Of a stretch of 40,271 nucleotides of DNA, positions 15,784 through 23,923 are shown piece after piece. Each line of letters begins with the position of its first letter. The first letter of the stretch is position 1. This DNA is from an uncultured Nitrospirota bacterium (GTDB taxonomy: Bacteria > Nitrospinota > Nitrospinia > CAJXCL01), in NCBI GenBank assembly GCA_913051775.1, contig CAJXCL010000013.1:1-40271 (forward strand). The letters run 5' to 3'. Position numbers and translations under genes: made by a program. The notes beneath the pieces are model-generated. The model made no database searches, was not told the origin of the DNA, and was given only the letters and a program-made list of their open reading frames with translations.

Positions 15784-16698
15784 ATGTTTTTTAGATTTTC
15801 AGACATTATTCCAAGAGAACACGGGGTGTGGGCAATATTACTTGTCCCCTATTTTTCCGGAGCTTTGGCGAGAGGGAAACCGGGAGTTCCATCCTTGCTG
15901 CTGTTGATTTGTGTCATATCTCTTAATTTACTTAGAGGCTGTGGAGAGTTTTATTCATTGAACATTGTTAATAAAAAAGAATTCTATCCAAACATAAAGC
16001 GTCGAGGTGACGCAACCAAAAGGAGCTGTCGCTCCGGTGAGCTACAAAAAAAAAATTGCTCAAAAAATAAGTTTTTACAGAGTAATAGTATAAAGTCATT
16101 TTACATCTACACTTTTTTTATTTTTGTTTTATTTTTACTTCTATCATCGGCTCTTCTATTTTATTTTCAATTATGGAATTTGTTGATTTTTGGATTTTTA
16201 GCTTTTTTGTTGATTGGTTTGTATTATCTGATAATTATTAAAAAAAAATATAAGCGAATTACCCAACAGTTCATTGCCTTTTCAGGACTGACTCTTACTG
16301 CTCCAGCGGCATATTATGTTACTACAGGAAATTGGGACGGTAATGTTTTTATAATCTGGATACTAAATGTCATTTTTTTTCAATTAGGAATGCTGTATGT
16401 CCATAACAAAATAAGTTTGCATCAAAAAAGAAAACAAATTGACTCTTTTATTGATAAATTGAAGTTTACTTCAAATCTGTTCACGGGATGGTGTTTCTCT
16501 GTAATTATCTTGTATGGTCTTTTTCTTGCGGGCTTACTTGATCCCGTTTTTTTCGCTATATTACTGCCCATATCCATTCATATTATTAGCGGTATTTTTT
16601 TTTACAAAAGAGAATTACAGATTAAACGAATGGGATATTCTCTTGTAGGACAGGACATCTTCTTTCTTATCATTATAATTTATCTTTTTCGGTTATAA
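15784..16698 (+). CDS. YwiC-like integral membrane protein
   Basis: 304 aa. The N terminus (IIPREHGVWAILLVPYFSGAL) is the YwiC-family hallmark PREHGxWA. Several hydrophobic segments follow (about 15-50, 108-150, 160-205, 230-255, 285-304), so it is an inner-membrane protein of unknown role. A charged, cysteine-containing loop at about residues 72-93 (KRRGDATKRSCRSGELQKK) is not typical and is encoded by two tandem DNA hairpins (15999-16035), which looks like an in-frame repeat insertion. Known for the family: conserved, uncharacterised. Confidence 0.75.
   Translation: MFFRFSDIIPREHGVWAILLVPYFSGALARGKPGVPSLLLLICVISLNLLRGCGEFYSLNIVNKKEFYPNIKRRGDATKRSCRSGELQKKNCSKNKFLQSNSIKSFYIYTFFIFVLFLLLSSALLFYFQLWNLLIFGFLAFLLIGLYYLIIIKKKYKRITQQFIAFSGLTLTAPAAYYVTTGNWDGNVFIIWILNVIFFQLGMLYVHNKISLHQKRKQIDSFIDKLKFTSNLFTGWCFSVIILYGLFLAGLLDPVFFAILLPISIHIISGIFFYKRELQIKRMGYSLVGQDIFFLIIIIYLFRL
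15999..16035. repeat. Two tandem hairpins inside the YwiC-like gene
   Basis: GCGTC-GAGGT-GACGC (15999-16013) and GGAGC-TGTC-GCTCC (16022-16035) are both perfect stems in a GC-rich island inside an AT-rich gene. They keep the reading frame open and encode a hydrophilic loop. Confidence 0.6.
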
Positions 16699-16752
16699 AC
16701 TAGGTCTTAAACAAAAAACTCACGATTTAAATGATGAATTGGGTCAAAAAAG

Positions 16753-16813
16753 GGGTCAAGTTAATCCTTGACTACATGTTAATTTTAAATGAAGCTAAAA
16801 ATAGACTTGACCC
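16753..16813. repeat. Inverted repeat with GGGTCAAGT arms
   Basis: GGGTCAAGT (16753-16761) and ACTTGACCC (16805-16813) face each other across 43 bp, and another GGGTCAA lies at 16741. Such GGGTCAAGTCTA motifs often flank REP-associated transposase units. No transposase is present here, so this may be a nonautonomous or decayed copy. The rest of 16699-16964 shows nothing else. Confidence 0.4.
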
Positions 16814-16964
16814 ATTTTAGATGTTACTCAAGAGAGGATTGAAAAAGGTTAGTAGCTGGGAGAGGGGTGACGGGGGTTTCTAATATAATTATATGTGTTT
16901 TTGGATACGAAAATCAAAAAAAGAGTTTAATTTTTAACTTGAATATCTTGAAAGTCTCAAATTA

Positions 16965-17162
16965 CTACTCAGGAAAAATGCTACTTTTTTGATCCAGTTT
17001 ATATCCCAAAGCTATAATTATTTTTCTCCTGGTATCTAGGCGGCATTCATGTCCTTTTTCAATCCGGTCAATGGTTTGAACTGAAACATTCGCCATACGT
17101 GCCAGCTCAGCTTTGCTCATCATTTGCAATTCTCTAATTTTTTTTACGTGGTTGTTGTTCAT
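16965..17162 (-). CDS. Small XRE-family transcriptional regulator
   Basis: 65 aa, almost entirely one helix-turn-helix: KKIRELQMMSKAELARMANV, then SVQTIDRIEKGHECRLDTRRKIIIALGYKL. The recognition helix and the IEKG turn are canonical. No effector or oligomerisation domain is present, so it likely acts as a simple dimeric repressor. A palindrome TACTCATGAGTA lies 69 bp upstream of its start and could be an autoregulatory site. Its target genes are unknown. Confidence 0.8.
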   Translation of the reverse strand: MNNNHVKKIRELQMMSKAELARMANVSVQTIDRIEKGHECRLDTRRKIIIALGYKLDQKSSIFPE

Positions 17163-17628
17163 AAAACCCTTTCTTATTAATTGCCACTTCTTATCAAAAC
17201 AAGTAATTTATTTATCGAAAAAATGATACTTACTCATGAGTATAATACCATAAAAACACCTAATTTAATATTTTATTATGATAGTTATCAAATAATTATA
17301 TGTCTTGTAATCTTGTGGTTTTACCGTAAAAAATAAACAAAAAGAGGGTTTACTTTCTTTTAAAGAGCATGTGCTGAATTAAATGAAGTTCTTCCTAACC
17401 TAATTGTGGTTGCGGTAGAAGACTGCACTGTGCACTATGCACCTCAACGAAACGAGTTTTAGAAGGGATAACAGGATAGACAGGAAAAAGCACAATAAAG
17501 CGGTCATTATCTACGGAGCTTACGAAAAACAGAGGGCAGACGACAATGAGCAGAAGGTAGTATCTACGTCCCAATTAGTTTTTAAAAATTGAGCTTGCTT
17601 TTAGACCGATTTTTCTTATTATACAAAT
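17163..17628. other. 466-bp divergent intergenic region
   Basis: Between the XRE gene and an unknown plus-strand gene. Apart from the palindrome at 17231-17242 and a GTGCACTATGCACC-like stretch near 17425-17440, I see no structure and no supported gene. Confidence 0.5.
17231..17242. promoter_or_regulatory. Palindrome TACTCATGAGTA, possible operator
   Basis: A perfect 12-bp palindrome in AT-rich DNA upstream of the XRE regulator, next to a TATAAT-like string (TATAATACC). Length and position suit a small HTH dimer. A chance palindrome of this length in the gap is possible. Confidence 0.35.
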
Positions 17629-18711
17629 ATGGAGAAAATTAATAATTTATTCACGGAATTTGTAAATAATCTGAAAAATAATGGTTCAGAGAATTATCAA
17701 AAATACTTCTGTAGACCAGATGACCGGTTTGAGTTTGAAATAGAAGCGTTTAAAGATTTTATAAAGAAACATGAAGTTTTTCCCGATGAATTTGAGCTAA
17801 TTCCTAAAAATAAGAATATCGCGAAATTAAAATACAAGTACAGGAACTCATCAGGGGAAGCAGAAGAAAGATCGGACAACTCCACGTGGGTGCCGATGAA
17901 AAAGGACGGAGAAAGCTGGAAGATTTCCAATAAGGGAGAATATTTAAAATGTCTGGCCGAATCAAAAAAATGGAGAAAAATCAAAACAGAAAATATTATT
18001 TTTTATTTTGATTCTTTCCTGAAAAAAACTTTAGACCAGATGAACGCGGAAAGCGGGTCCTCTGAGTTAATAAATATTAAAAAATATCTTGATATAGAAG
18101 AAGAGCTTAATATTAGCTATATTGTCTATGACGATGAAAAATCACTTCATGAATTAGGATTTAAATCAAACCTCGCGGGTCATGAATGGATAATTTCGAA
18201 TTACCCCTGTGATGTGTTTCAGCTCATTTCTCTTTGCATAAGACGCCTGAACCCGGAACTCCCAAAATATTTCCTCTACGGATTTTCCACTTATTATGCG
18301 TATTATATTTCAAATTCGTCTTTTCCACTTTTTAACTTTCCAAAAGAGGATTTTAACAGGTTAGCGCTAAACAGCATAAAGTACGGTTATTATATTAAAA
18401 TCATAAAACTGCTTAACAACACAGAGTTTCAAAAGTGGACTGAAATGGTATCCATTATGTCTATCCTTTCTCAGCAAGCAGCGCATCCTAATTTAATGGT
18501 TTTTTTAATCACCGCGTCGTTTTTTAAATTTCTTTTTGAGAGCGAAACTGTTGGTGAAAGTCCTGATATCAGGAAAAAACGGATTATTGAAATTCTAAAA
18601 ACAGGCAAAGAGAATGATTTTGAAGATACGTTTAAGAAATTAACAGGTCTGAAAATCAAAAAAGCTGAGAAGCTCTGGAAGAAAGATCTGAAAATAAAAA
18701 GCAGAATTTAA
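17629..18711 (+). CDS. Uncharacterised cytoplasmic protein
   Basis: 360 aa, no signal peptide and no membrane segment. I do not recognise a family with confidence. The N-terminal part (20-120) is charged. The middle (about 185-240) has GHEWIISNYPCDVFQLISLCIRR, then PELPKYFLYGFSTYYAYY. This resembles the layout of peptidase-MA/gluzincin domains, in which HExxH is followed by a Trp/Phe-x-x-x-Gly-Phe-Ala motif, but the HExxH itself is absent. If related, it would be an inactive derivative. Codon use and base composition look like those of its neighbours. It is preceded by a long gap and has no operon partner on its strand. Confidence 0.7.
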   Translation: MEKINNLFTEFVNNLKNNGSENYQKYFCRPDDRFEFEIEAFKDFIKKHEVFPDEFELIPKNKNIAKLKYKYRNSSGEAEERSDNSTWVPMKKDGESWKISNKGEYLKCLAESKKWRKIKTENIIFYFDSFLKKTLDQMNAESGSSELINIKKYLDIEEELNISYIVYDDEKSLHELGFKSNLAGHEWIISNYPCDVFQLISLCIRRLNPELPKYFLYGFSTYYAYYISNSSFPLFNFPKEDFNRLALNSIKYGYYIKIIKLLNNTEFQKWTEMVSIMSILSQQAAHPNLMVFLITASFFKFLFESETVGESPDIRKKRIIEILKTGKENDFEDTFKKLTGLKIKKAEKLWKKDLKIKSRI

Positions 18712-18760
18712 TAAGCGAAAAAAAATCGTTTAACGATGAGTTTGCTGAGAATAATAAAGG

Positions 18761-19000
18761 CTAATCAGCTATATTAACTTTAGAAAAATCCTTTTTCTTC
18801 TTCTTTTTTTTTTGTAAGCCCATTTCATGTTCTATGATCTTTTTAAGCCCTTCCAGTACCTCCTTCTTTGCTTTTGAAAAGTGTTCAACAATGTCGCTAC
18901 ATTCATCTATTTTATCTTTAAAACCATCAAAAAGTATACAAATAGGACATCTTGCATCTTTCTCCTCTCTGCGTGCATTACTTTTCTTTTTTTTCTTCAT
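18761..19000 (-). CDS. Small CPIC-motif protein next to ArsA
   Basis: 79 aa from ATG 19000, placed after a GGGGG at 8 nt; an ATG five codons earlier has no such signal. It begins with a run of lysines, then carries ARCPICILFDGFKDKIDECSD (two Cys two residues apart, a third about 14 residues later) and a helical, amphipathic region, and ends in a poly-Lys stretch. The Cys pair could bind metal or be redox-active. It overlaps arsA by 23 bp, so the two are co-translated. Family unknown to me; the lysine-rich ends suggest contact with nucleic acid, lipid or an acidic partner. Confidence 0.7.
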   Translation of the reverse strand: MKKKKKSNARREEKDARCPICILFDGFKDKIDECSDIVEHFSKAKKEVLEGLKKIIEHEMGLQKKKKKKKDFSKVNIAD

Positions 19001-20195
19001 TATGATTACCCCCATTAAAAAAGATTGTTAATTCTTTATCCTTCAGCTTTGCGTTAGAAACAGACATATTCTTACAATATCTTGGCAAGGGAATAAAGCG
19101 TTTAAAACTTCCAATTCTTACAATAAGCTCATCCCCGCTCTTGCTGAGATCAATGTCTTTTTTATCGACAAAGGGTAAAACAATGCTAAGCTTGTATTTA
19201 TCTTTAATCTTTTTAAATGAAAATGGTTTTATAACCTTTGATACCGCTAATGGATTTCTCTTACCGTAAATCTCCTTACCAAATCTTTCTAAATCATTAA
19301 TTCCTACAACTTCATGACTTTGCAGATTAATTTTTTTTATTGCAATAGGGGAAAAGTAATCTTCCATAGAATCTATATATCTGCTCTGAACCTCTCGCCA
19401 GGTTTTAAAATATCTGCTAAATCCATCATCCGGCATTATCCTATTGATGAATATTGAATCGACATGCATACCATAAAGGCAAAAATACATGAACGATCTC
19501 TGTGTTTCTTTCATAACAATCTTTTCGGGATTGGTGATTAATCTTACGGAAGTAGTATGGTAACTCTTCATAATTTCCTCAATACCTCTGAGCTTCTTAT
19601 ATAGGTTTTGTATTGATTGAAAATAGAGATCCCCTGGAATTGGGACTGAAGTGACTTTATTTGCTATTGGTCTTACAATTCTTGCCAGATTTCTTTCCAG
19701 TTTGAATAATTTTTTCATATACCACTCAAGAGCAGTGGGCATAATGATAAACCTTAATGATTCTCCAGTAGGAGCGCAATCCAGCAAAATCACGTCAAAT
19801 CTCTTTTCTTTAAAATATCTGTTAATATAAAAAAGGGCGCTGACTTCTTCCATACCAGGTAAAATAGCCATCTCTTCTGCCAGTATCTCATCCAGGCCCG
19901 TTGCATTAAAAAGAGATGAGATGTATTTATGAATATCGCCCCAATTTTCTTCTATCTCTTCTTGCACATCAATCTCTTGTATCCACAAGTTTTTGCATAC
20001 TTTAACCGGTTTGCCCCTCTCCCTGTCCATTAACCTCTTATCCATGTCAAAGGAATCGGAAAGGCTGTGTGCCGTATCAAGAGACATAATGATTGTTTGT
20101 TTGCCTCGTTTTGCACAAGAAACCCCTGTTGCTGCGGCAACTGTTGTCTTGCCAACGCCTCCTTTGCCAGCAAATAAAATAATGCGTTCGCTCAT
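18978..20195 (-). CDS. ArsA/Get3-family ATPase with C-terminal HSP20-like domain
   Basis: 405 aa. P-loop GKGGVGKTT at 10-18, switch I DTAHS at 40-44, switch II LDCAPTGES at 138-146, all intact, with the signature lysine K11 of the SIMIBI class. The last 80 residues (about 318-395; KYKLSIVLPFVDKKDIDLSKSGDELIVRIGSFKRFIPLP) form an alpha-crystallin-like beta sandwich known as the ArsA HSP20-like domain. There is a single ATPase half, so it should dimerise as Get3 does. It is flanked by a PEBP gene and a Cys-rich small protein rather than arsB/arsR, so arsenic resistance is unlikely. A protein-targeting or metallo-chaperone role is inferred. Confidence 0.9.
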   Translation of the reverse strand: MSERIILFAGKGGVGKTTVAAATGVSCAKRGKQTIIMSLDTAHSLSDSFDMDKRLMDRERGKPVKVCKNLWIQEIDVQEEIEENWGDIHKYISSLFNATGLDEILAEEMAILPGMEEVSALFYINRYFKEKRFDVILLDCAPTGESLRFIIMPTALEWYMKKLFKLERNLARIVRPIANKVTSVPIPGDLYFQSIQNLYKKLRGIEEIMKSYHTTSVRLITNPEKIVMKETQRSFMYFCLYGMHVDSIFINRIMPDDGFSRYFKTWREVQSRYIDSMEDYFSPIAIKKINLQSHEVVGINDLERFGKEIYGKRNPLAVSKVIKPFSFKKIKDKYKLSIVLPFVDKKDIDLSKSGDELIVRIGSFKRFIPLPRYCKNMSVSNAKLKDKELTIFFNGGNHNEEKKEK

Positions 20196-20243
20196 CCTTG
20201 TTTGTGTTCCTTTTTTGGTACGCCCGAAAGGCGTTAAGTTTTG

Positions 20244-20711
20244 TTACCGCCCGTAACTTCCGGTGGTAGTTGCCTGGGCGAGTATTTTACCTTCCAAAGC
20301 TTTTTTGAAATCAGAAAGAGAAACATTTGCATCCAGGTCCAATTTATCCACACTCAACGCATAGACAGTACAAACATAAGGATGATTACCGCTTCCTGCC
20401 GGAGGTTGCGGTCCACCATAACCAACACTGCCATAGGTGTTATTGAGTTCCTTGCATCCTGCTGGCATATTTTTCCCTGACGCTCCTTCCTCAATGCTGT
20501 TCGTACTTGCTGGAATATTGATGAGAAACCAATGAACCCAGTTGTTGGCAACAGGATGCGGGTCAACAATTGAAAAGGCAAAAGATTTCGTTTCTGCAGG
20601 GGCGTTGTTCCAATCAAAAGGCAGAGATATGTTCTCTCCCCCGATTTCTTTCATAATATACGTGGTGGAAATATTATCTCCGTCATCAAAAGCATCAGAT
20701 TTTAATTCCAT
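20244..20711 (-). CDS. YbhB/YbcL-type PEBP protein
   Basis: 155 aa. The PEBP ligand-pocket motifs are present: FAFSIVDPHPVANNWVHWFL (usually DPDAP) and GYGGPQPPAGSGNHPYV followed by VYAL. No signal peptide, so cytoplasmic. AGGAGGT four bases before the ATG is one of the best ribosome sites in the window. It sits 49 bp upstream of arsA on the same strand. Bacterial PEBP functions are poorly defined; the kinase-inhibitor name comes from eukaryotic relatives. Confidence 0.9.
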   Translation of the reverse strand: MELKSDAFDDGDNISTTYIMKEIGGENISLPFDWNNAPAETKSFAFSIVDPHPVANNWVHWFLINIPASTNSIEEGASGKNMPAGCKELNNTYGSVGYGGPQPPAGSGNHPYVCTVYALSVDKLDLDANVSLSDFKKALEGKILAQATTTGSYGR

Positions 20712-20762
20712 CTTACCTCCTAAAAAAACTCATACTGGTGGTTAACAATAAAAAGGGAAGAA

Positions 20763-21356
20763 CTATTCCCCTGTTTTTTTTCTTTTTTTCATCATTTCTT
20801 TAACAGAAGCCGGGATGAGGTTGTCCATAACTTCGCTTATAAGTTCACCAGTTACTTCTTTACATCCCTTTTTTTTCGCTTGATCTTCTATGGCTTTCTG
20901 CGCCATGCCCCTCACAAAAAAGGGAGCTTTTTCAAGACGGTCTTTGGCCTCCTGTGTCCAGGTTAATCCGTCCTTTTTAGACTTTGTTTCATTGAAATAC
21001 TTTTCAAATTTGTTCAGAATCGACTGGTTCTTTCCCGTCCGCTTTTCTAAAAAGGACTGGATGTCCCCTATCACTTCTTTTTTTCTGACGTTTTTCATTT
21101 TTTCTTTGGCTTTATCAAATGCTTTCATTTGCAATTCTTCAAACCCCATATTTTTCATGCGACGCGAGGCAAATTTCATGGATTCATCCCTTATCTCTGA
21201 TAACAATTCGGAAGTAATCTCTTTCATCCCTCTTTCTTTTGCCCTGATAACCATTAATTTCTTAATTCCGGAGCGGACAAAGTCCGGGGCATTCATTACT
21301 CTTATCTTTGCCTCTTCAGACCAGATAATTCCCTCAGTATTCGAAAAATCTTCCAT
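20763..21356 (-). CDS. Double PCP_red-domain protein
   Basis: 197 aa with two copies of the small helical domain found at the C terminus of light-independent protochlorophyllide reductase subunit B. Copy 1 spans about 10-58 (WSEEAKIRVMNAPDFVRSGI, then ERGMKEITSELLSEI); copy 2 about 126-175 (WTQEAKDRLEKAPFFVRGMA, then KKGCKEVTGELISEV). A lysine-rich helical linker joins them. There is no chlorophyll gene nearby, and the domain also occurs alone in non-photosynthetic bacteria. AAGGAG supports the start. It sits 52 bp upstream of the PEBP gene, in the ArsA cluster. Confidence 0.8.
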   Translation of the reverse strand: MEDFSNTEGIIWSEEAKIRVMNAPDFVRSGIKKLMVIRAKERGMKEITSELLSEIRDESMKFASRRMKNMGFEELQMKAFDKAKEKMKNVRKKEVIGDIQSFLEKRTGKNQSILNKFEKYFNETKSKKDGLTWTQEAKDRLEKAPFFVRGMAQKAIEDQAKKKGCKEVTGELISEVMDNLIPASVKEMMKKRKKTGE

Positions 21357-21422
21357 GAATTCTCCTTTAAGTATTTCTCAGCGATCTCCGTGCATTCTGC
21401 GGTAAATTCCTAAGATCTTTTA

Positions 21423-21908
21423 TCAGGGTCTTAAATTCCATGAGGCCCGGGCTAACATATAAAAGGTCATACCGATTAAGGGTAAAACATATTCAACAGA
21501 ATCAAACGTATCTTCACTGAGAAGAGCAGCGCTTGCAATCAAAAAGCGAATTAAATAAAAGATTGCTAAAATAATTACGAGCGTGCGATATCCATTATAT
21601 ATAAAATAGGTTAGCCCCAAAAATAAGGTTCCAGCGAAAACCCCAATAGAAGTGACTAGACTATCGTAACTGATGGTATCTGATTTAGAAACGATATTAT
21701 CTATTCCCGGAATATTTTCCGCAAAAATATCCTCTAAGATGCCGGCAAAATCATGAGACGGCATGGTGACATAAAAAACTGCCAGATACACAATGCCAAT
21801 TAAAAGGTATGCATATGCCGCATGATGATATTTTGCAGTTTTTTTGTGCTCTTCATTAATATATTCAGGATATTTAGTCTTTTTGGTGTAAGTTGGCGGA
21901 CCAAACAT
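21423..21908 (-). CDS. Unknown four-helix membrane protein
   Basis: 161 aa with hydrophobic segments at about 31-49, 84-105, 108-130 and 137-155. The N terminus (GPPTYTKKTKYPEYINEEHKKTAKYHH) is charged and His-rich. I recognise no family. It is the first gene of the minus-strand cluster leading to PCP_red, PEBP and ArsA (67-bp gap), so it might anchor that system in the membrane. Confidence 0.7.
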   Translation of the reverse strand: MFGPPTYTKKTKYPEYINEEHKKTAKYHHAAYAYLLIGIVYLAVFYVTMPSHDFAGILEDIFAENIPGIDNIVSKSDTISYDSLVTSIGVFAGTLFLGLTYFIYNGYRTLVIILAIFYLIRFLIASAALLSEDTFDSVEYVLPLIGMTFYMLARASWNLRP

Positions 21909-21994
21909 TATATTCTAATTTTATGGCAACAACTATTGTTTGTCAACGGCGTCAATCTTGCGGTTTATACTTTGCTATGTTAATTTAATGACTT

Positions 21995-23083
21995 ATGAAA
22001 AATCAAATATTTGCTGTAATAATGGCCGGGGGATCAGGAATCCGGTTTTGGCCAAAAAGCAGAAAAAAATTACCAAAACAGTTTTTAAAAATTACAGGTG
22101 ATAAAACCATGATTCAATCAACTGTTAAAAGGATTGAATCTTTTGTTCCTTATCAGAATACTATAGTTGCAACCAATATTCTTTACTCAAAGACGGTTCA
22201 AGGTCAACTCCCTTACATTCCTTATGAAAATATTATCCTGGAACCTGTTGGAAGAAATACTGCGCCCTGTATAGGTCTTGCCGCGTTAATTGTAGAGCAG
22301 AAAGACAGCAACGGTGTTATGCTTGTTCTTCCTGCCGACCATTGGGTTAAGGATGACAGGCAATTTTGTAACGAATTGAAAATAGCTGCGACGATAGCTG
22401 CGGAAAAAGAAACACTTATTGCCTTTGGAATTAAACCATCTTACCCTGAGACCAGTTATGGATACATTCAATGCGGCAAGAAAAGAAGCCTGATACCTGA
22501 AACCGAGTATGAAATATGCCAAATTGAAAAATTCAGAGAAAAACCTGATATTAAACAGGCGGAGGCGTTTGTTAAAAGCGGAAACTTTTATTGGAATTCA
22601 GGGACATTTGTTTGGAAAGCATCCGCTATTTTAGAAGAAATTGAAAAATCTTTACCCTTTTTGCATAAAGGGCTCATGAAAATCAAGGAACATTTTGGAA
22701 AAAATAATAAAAAAGAAGAGATTGATAAAATCTTTTCGTCCTTCCAATCCGAATCCATAGATTTTGGGGTTATGGAAAAAACAAATCGTGCGGAAGTAAT
22801 TCTTTCTCAAGTTGACTGGAGCGATGTCGGAAGCTGGAAAGCCCTTAAAAACCATTTGCCGGCAGACAACTCCGGTAATGTTGTTTCAAAAAAACATATC
22901 CTGATCGACACGAACAATTCTATTATTGAGGGCAATGAACGAATGATTGCCGCTATCGGTCTTAAAGACATGGTTGTTGTTGATACAAAAGATGTTTTAT
23001 TGATATGCCCGAAAGAGAAGTGTCAGCAAATTAAAAATCTGGTTGAGCAGCTTAAAAAAGAAGGGAAAGATGAATTTTTGTAA
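21995..23083 (+). CDS. manC: Mannose-1-phosphate guanylyltransferase
   Basis: 362 aa, the short form without a C-terminal isomerase domain. Makes GDP-mannose from GTP and mannose 1-phosphate. Visible: VIMAGGSGIRFWPKSRKKLPKQF, ILEPVGRNTAPCIGLAAL, VLPADHWVKD, GYIQCG, EKFREKPD, NSGTFVW and VDWSDVGSWKAL. The signature GGxGTRxWP has Ile for Thr (GGSGIRFWP). Product use is likely in surface polysaccharide or glycolipids; the RmlA-like enzyme and GT39-like enzyme in this window could use the same pathways. Confidence 0.92.
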   Translation: MKNQIFAVIMAGGSGIRFWPKSRKKLPKQFLKITGDKTMIQSTVKRIESFVPYQNTIVATNILYSKTVQGQLPYIPYENIILEPVGRNTAPCIGLAALIVEQKDSNGVMLVLPADHWVKDDRQFCNELKIAATIAAEKETLIAFGIKPSYPETSYGYIQCGKKRSLIPETEYEICQIEKFREKPDIKQAEAFVKSGNFYWNSGTFVWKASAILEEIEKSLPFLHKGLMKIKEHFGKNNKKEEIDKIFSSFQSESIDFGVMEKTNRAEVILSQVDWSDVGSWKALKNHLPADNSGNVVSKKHILIDTNNSIIEGNERMIAAIGLKDMVVVDTKDVLLICPKEKCQQIKNLVEQLKKEGKDEFL

Positions 23084-23096
23084 GACTGTTTCTACC

Positions 23097-23117
23097 CACG
23101 AAGATCAAATCTTTCGT
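23097..23117. terminator. Hairpin between convergent manC and the coiled-coil gene
   Basis: ACGAAGAT and ATCTTTCGT pair with one bulged T, in the 54-bp gap between convergent genes. A bidirectional terminator is plausible, though no long U tract follows. Confidence 0.3.
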
Positions 23118-23137
23118 AATTGTTGTCTGTTTTATAG

Positions 23138-23923
23138 TTACTTAAAAACTTTCCCTTTCATCCACTTAAAAGTTTCACCTGTTTTTTGAAAAATAGTCCC
23201 TGCAGTATCTTCTATTAATTTTATAATCTCATTCCTGACATCTTTGCTTGATATTTCTTTTACTTCCGGTTCTTCCTCAACTTCGGCTTCTTCAATCGTT
23301 GTTTTTGTTTCTTTTTTAATTTCTAATATTTCCGACTGACTCTTTTGGAAGGGAAGTTCAACTTGATCTTGCCGGGGGGAAAGGAAATCCGTTTTTTTGT
23401 CTATTTCAACCTGTAATACTTTTACCTCATTTTGTAAAACTGAAATTTGATTTTTGAGATCATTTACACTGCTTAAAAATTCCTCCAGAGCATTGCTATT
23501 ATTTTTAAAAGACTTTAGCGCCTCTTTGATTTTACTCTGTTCTTCTCGAATACGATTAATGCTATTGTCTTCAAAAGACTTAATGGCCTCTTTGATTTTA
23601 GCTTGTTCTGCTTGAACACGAGAAATTTCCTCGATGGTCTCTTTTATTTTTTTATTTATCAGTAAATTATTCTGGATTGTGTTGCGTGAATAGTAGATCG
23701 TCCAGGCCATGACACCAATAAGAAGTAACAAGAGGATGGTCTTAAAAAAAGTGGAGAGATTTAATTCCCGGGTATTTGTTTGCTCCCTTTCAGGGATGTC
23801 AGGCATTACTTGTTCTGAAAGGTCTTCCTTTTTTTTGGTTTCTTTAGGTTTCTCATGTGTCACATTATCAGAAGAGGTTTTGTCTTTCTTGAGGGATTTT
23901 TTTTGATCAGATTTGTCGGCCAT
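23138..23923 (-). CDS. Single-pass membrane protein with periplasmic coiled coil
   Basis: 261 aa: a charged N-terminal 55 residues, one membrane helix (about 61-78, KTILLLLLIGVMAWTIYY) and then a long coiled coil (85-185). Inside it a repeat of about 22 residues occurs twice (EQAKIKEAIKSFEDNS and EQSKIKEALKSFKNNS). The C-terminal part is acidic, then ends in TGETFKWMKGKVFK. Its ATG overlaps the hisG stop (TAATG), so it is translated with the histidine genes. No family recognised; perhaps a scaffold or envelope-spanning protein. Confidence 0.75.
   Translation of the reverse strand: MADKSDQKKSLKKDKTSSDNVTHEKPKETKKKEDLSEQVMPDIPEREQTNTRELNLSTFFKTILLLLLIGVMAWTIYYSRNTIQNNLLINKKIKETIEEISRVQAEQAKIKEAIKSFEDNSINRIREEQSKIKEALKSFKNNSNALEEFLSSVNDLKNQISVLQNEVKVLQVEIDKKTDFLSPRQDQVELPFQKSQSEILEIKKETKTTIEEAEVEEEPEVKEISSKDVRNEIIKLIEDTAGTIFQKTGETFKWMKGKVFK

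Noticed and set aside
15428-15794. Two overlapping plus-strand frames (70 and 73 codons)
   Set aside because: They are generated by the PEPFDKLRT-type repeat; the peptide PEPFDKLRTG is a well-known repeat artefact.
18978-20195. Arsenic resistance operon
   Set aside because: ArsA here is a single-domain ATPase with an HSP20-like tail, and no arsB, arsD, arsC or arsR lies nearby.
20763-21356. Chlorophyll biosynthesis gene
   Set aside because: Only the small PCP_red domain is present, twice; there are no nitrogenase-like subunits, and the domain occurs in non-phototrophs.
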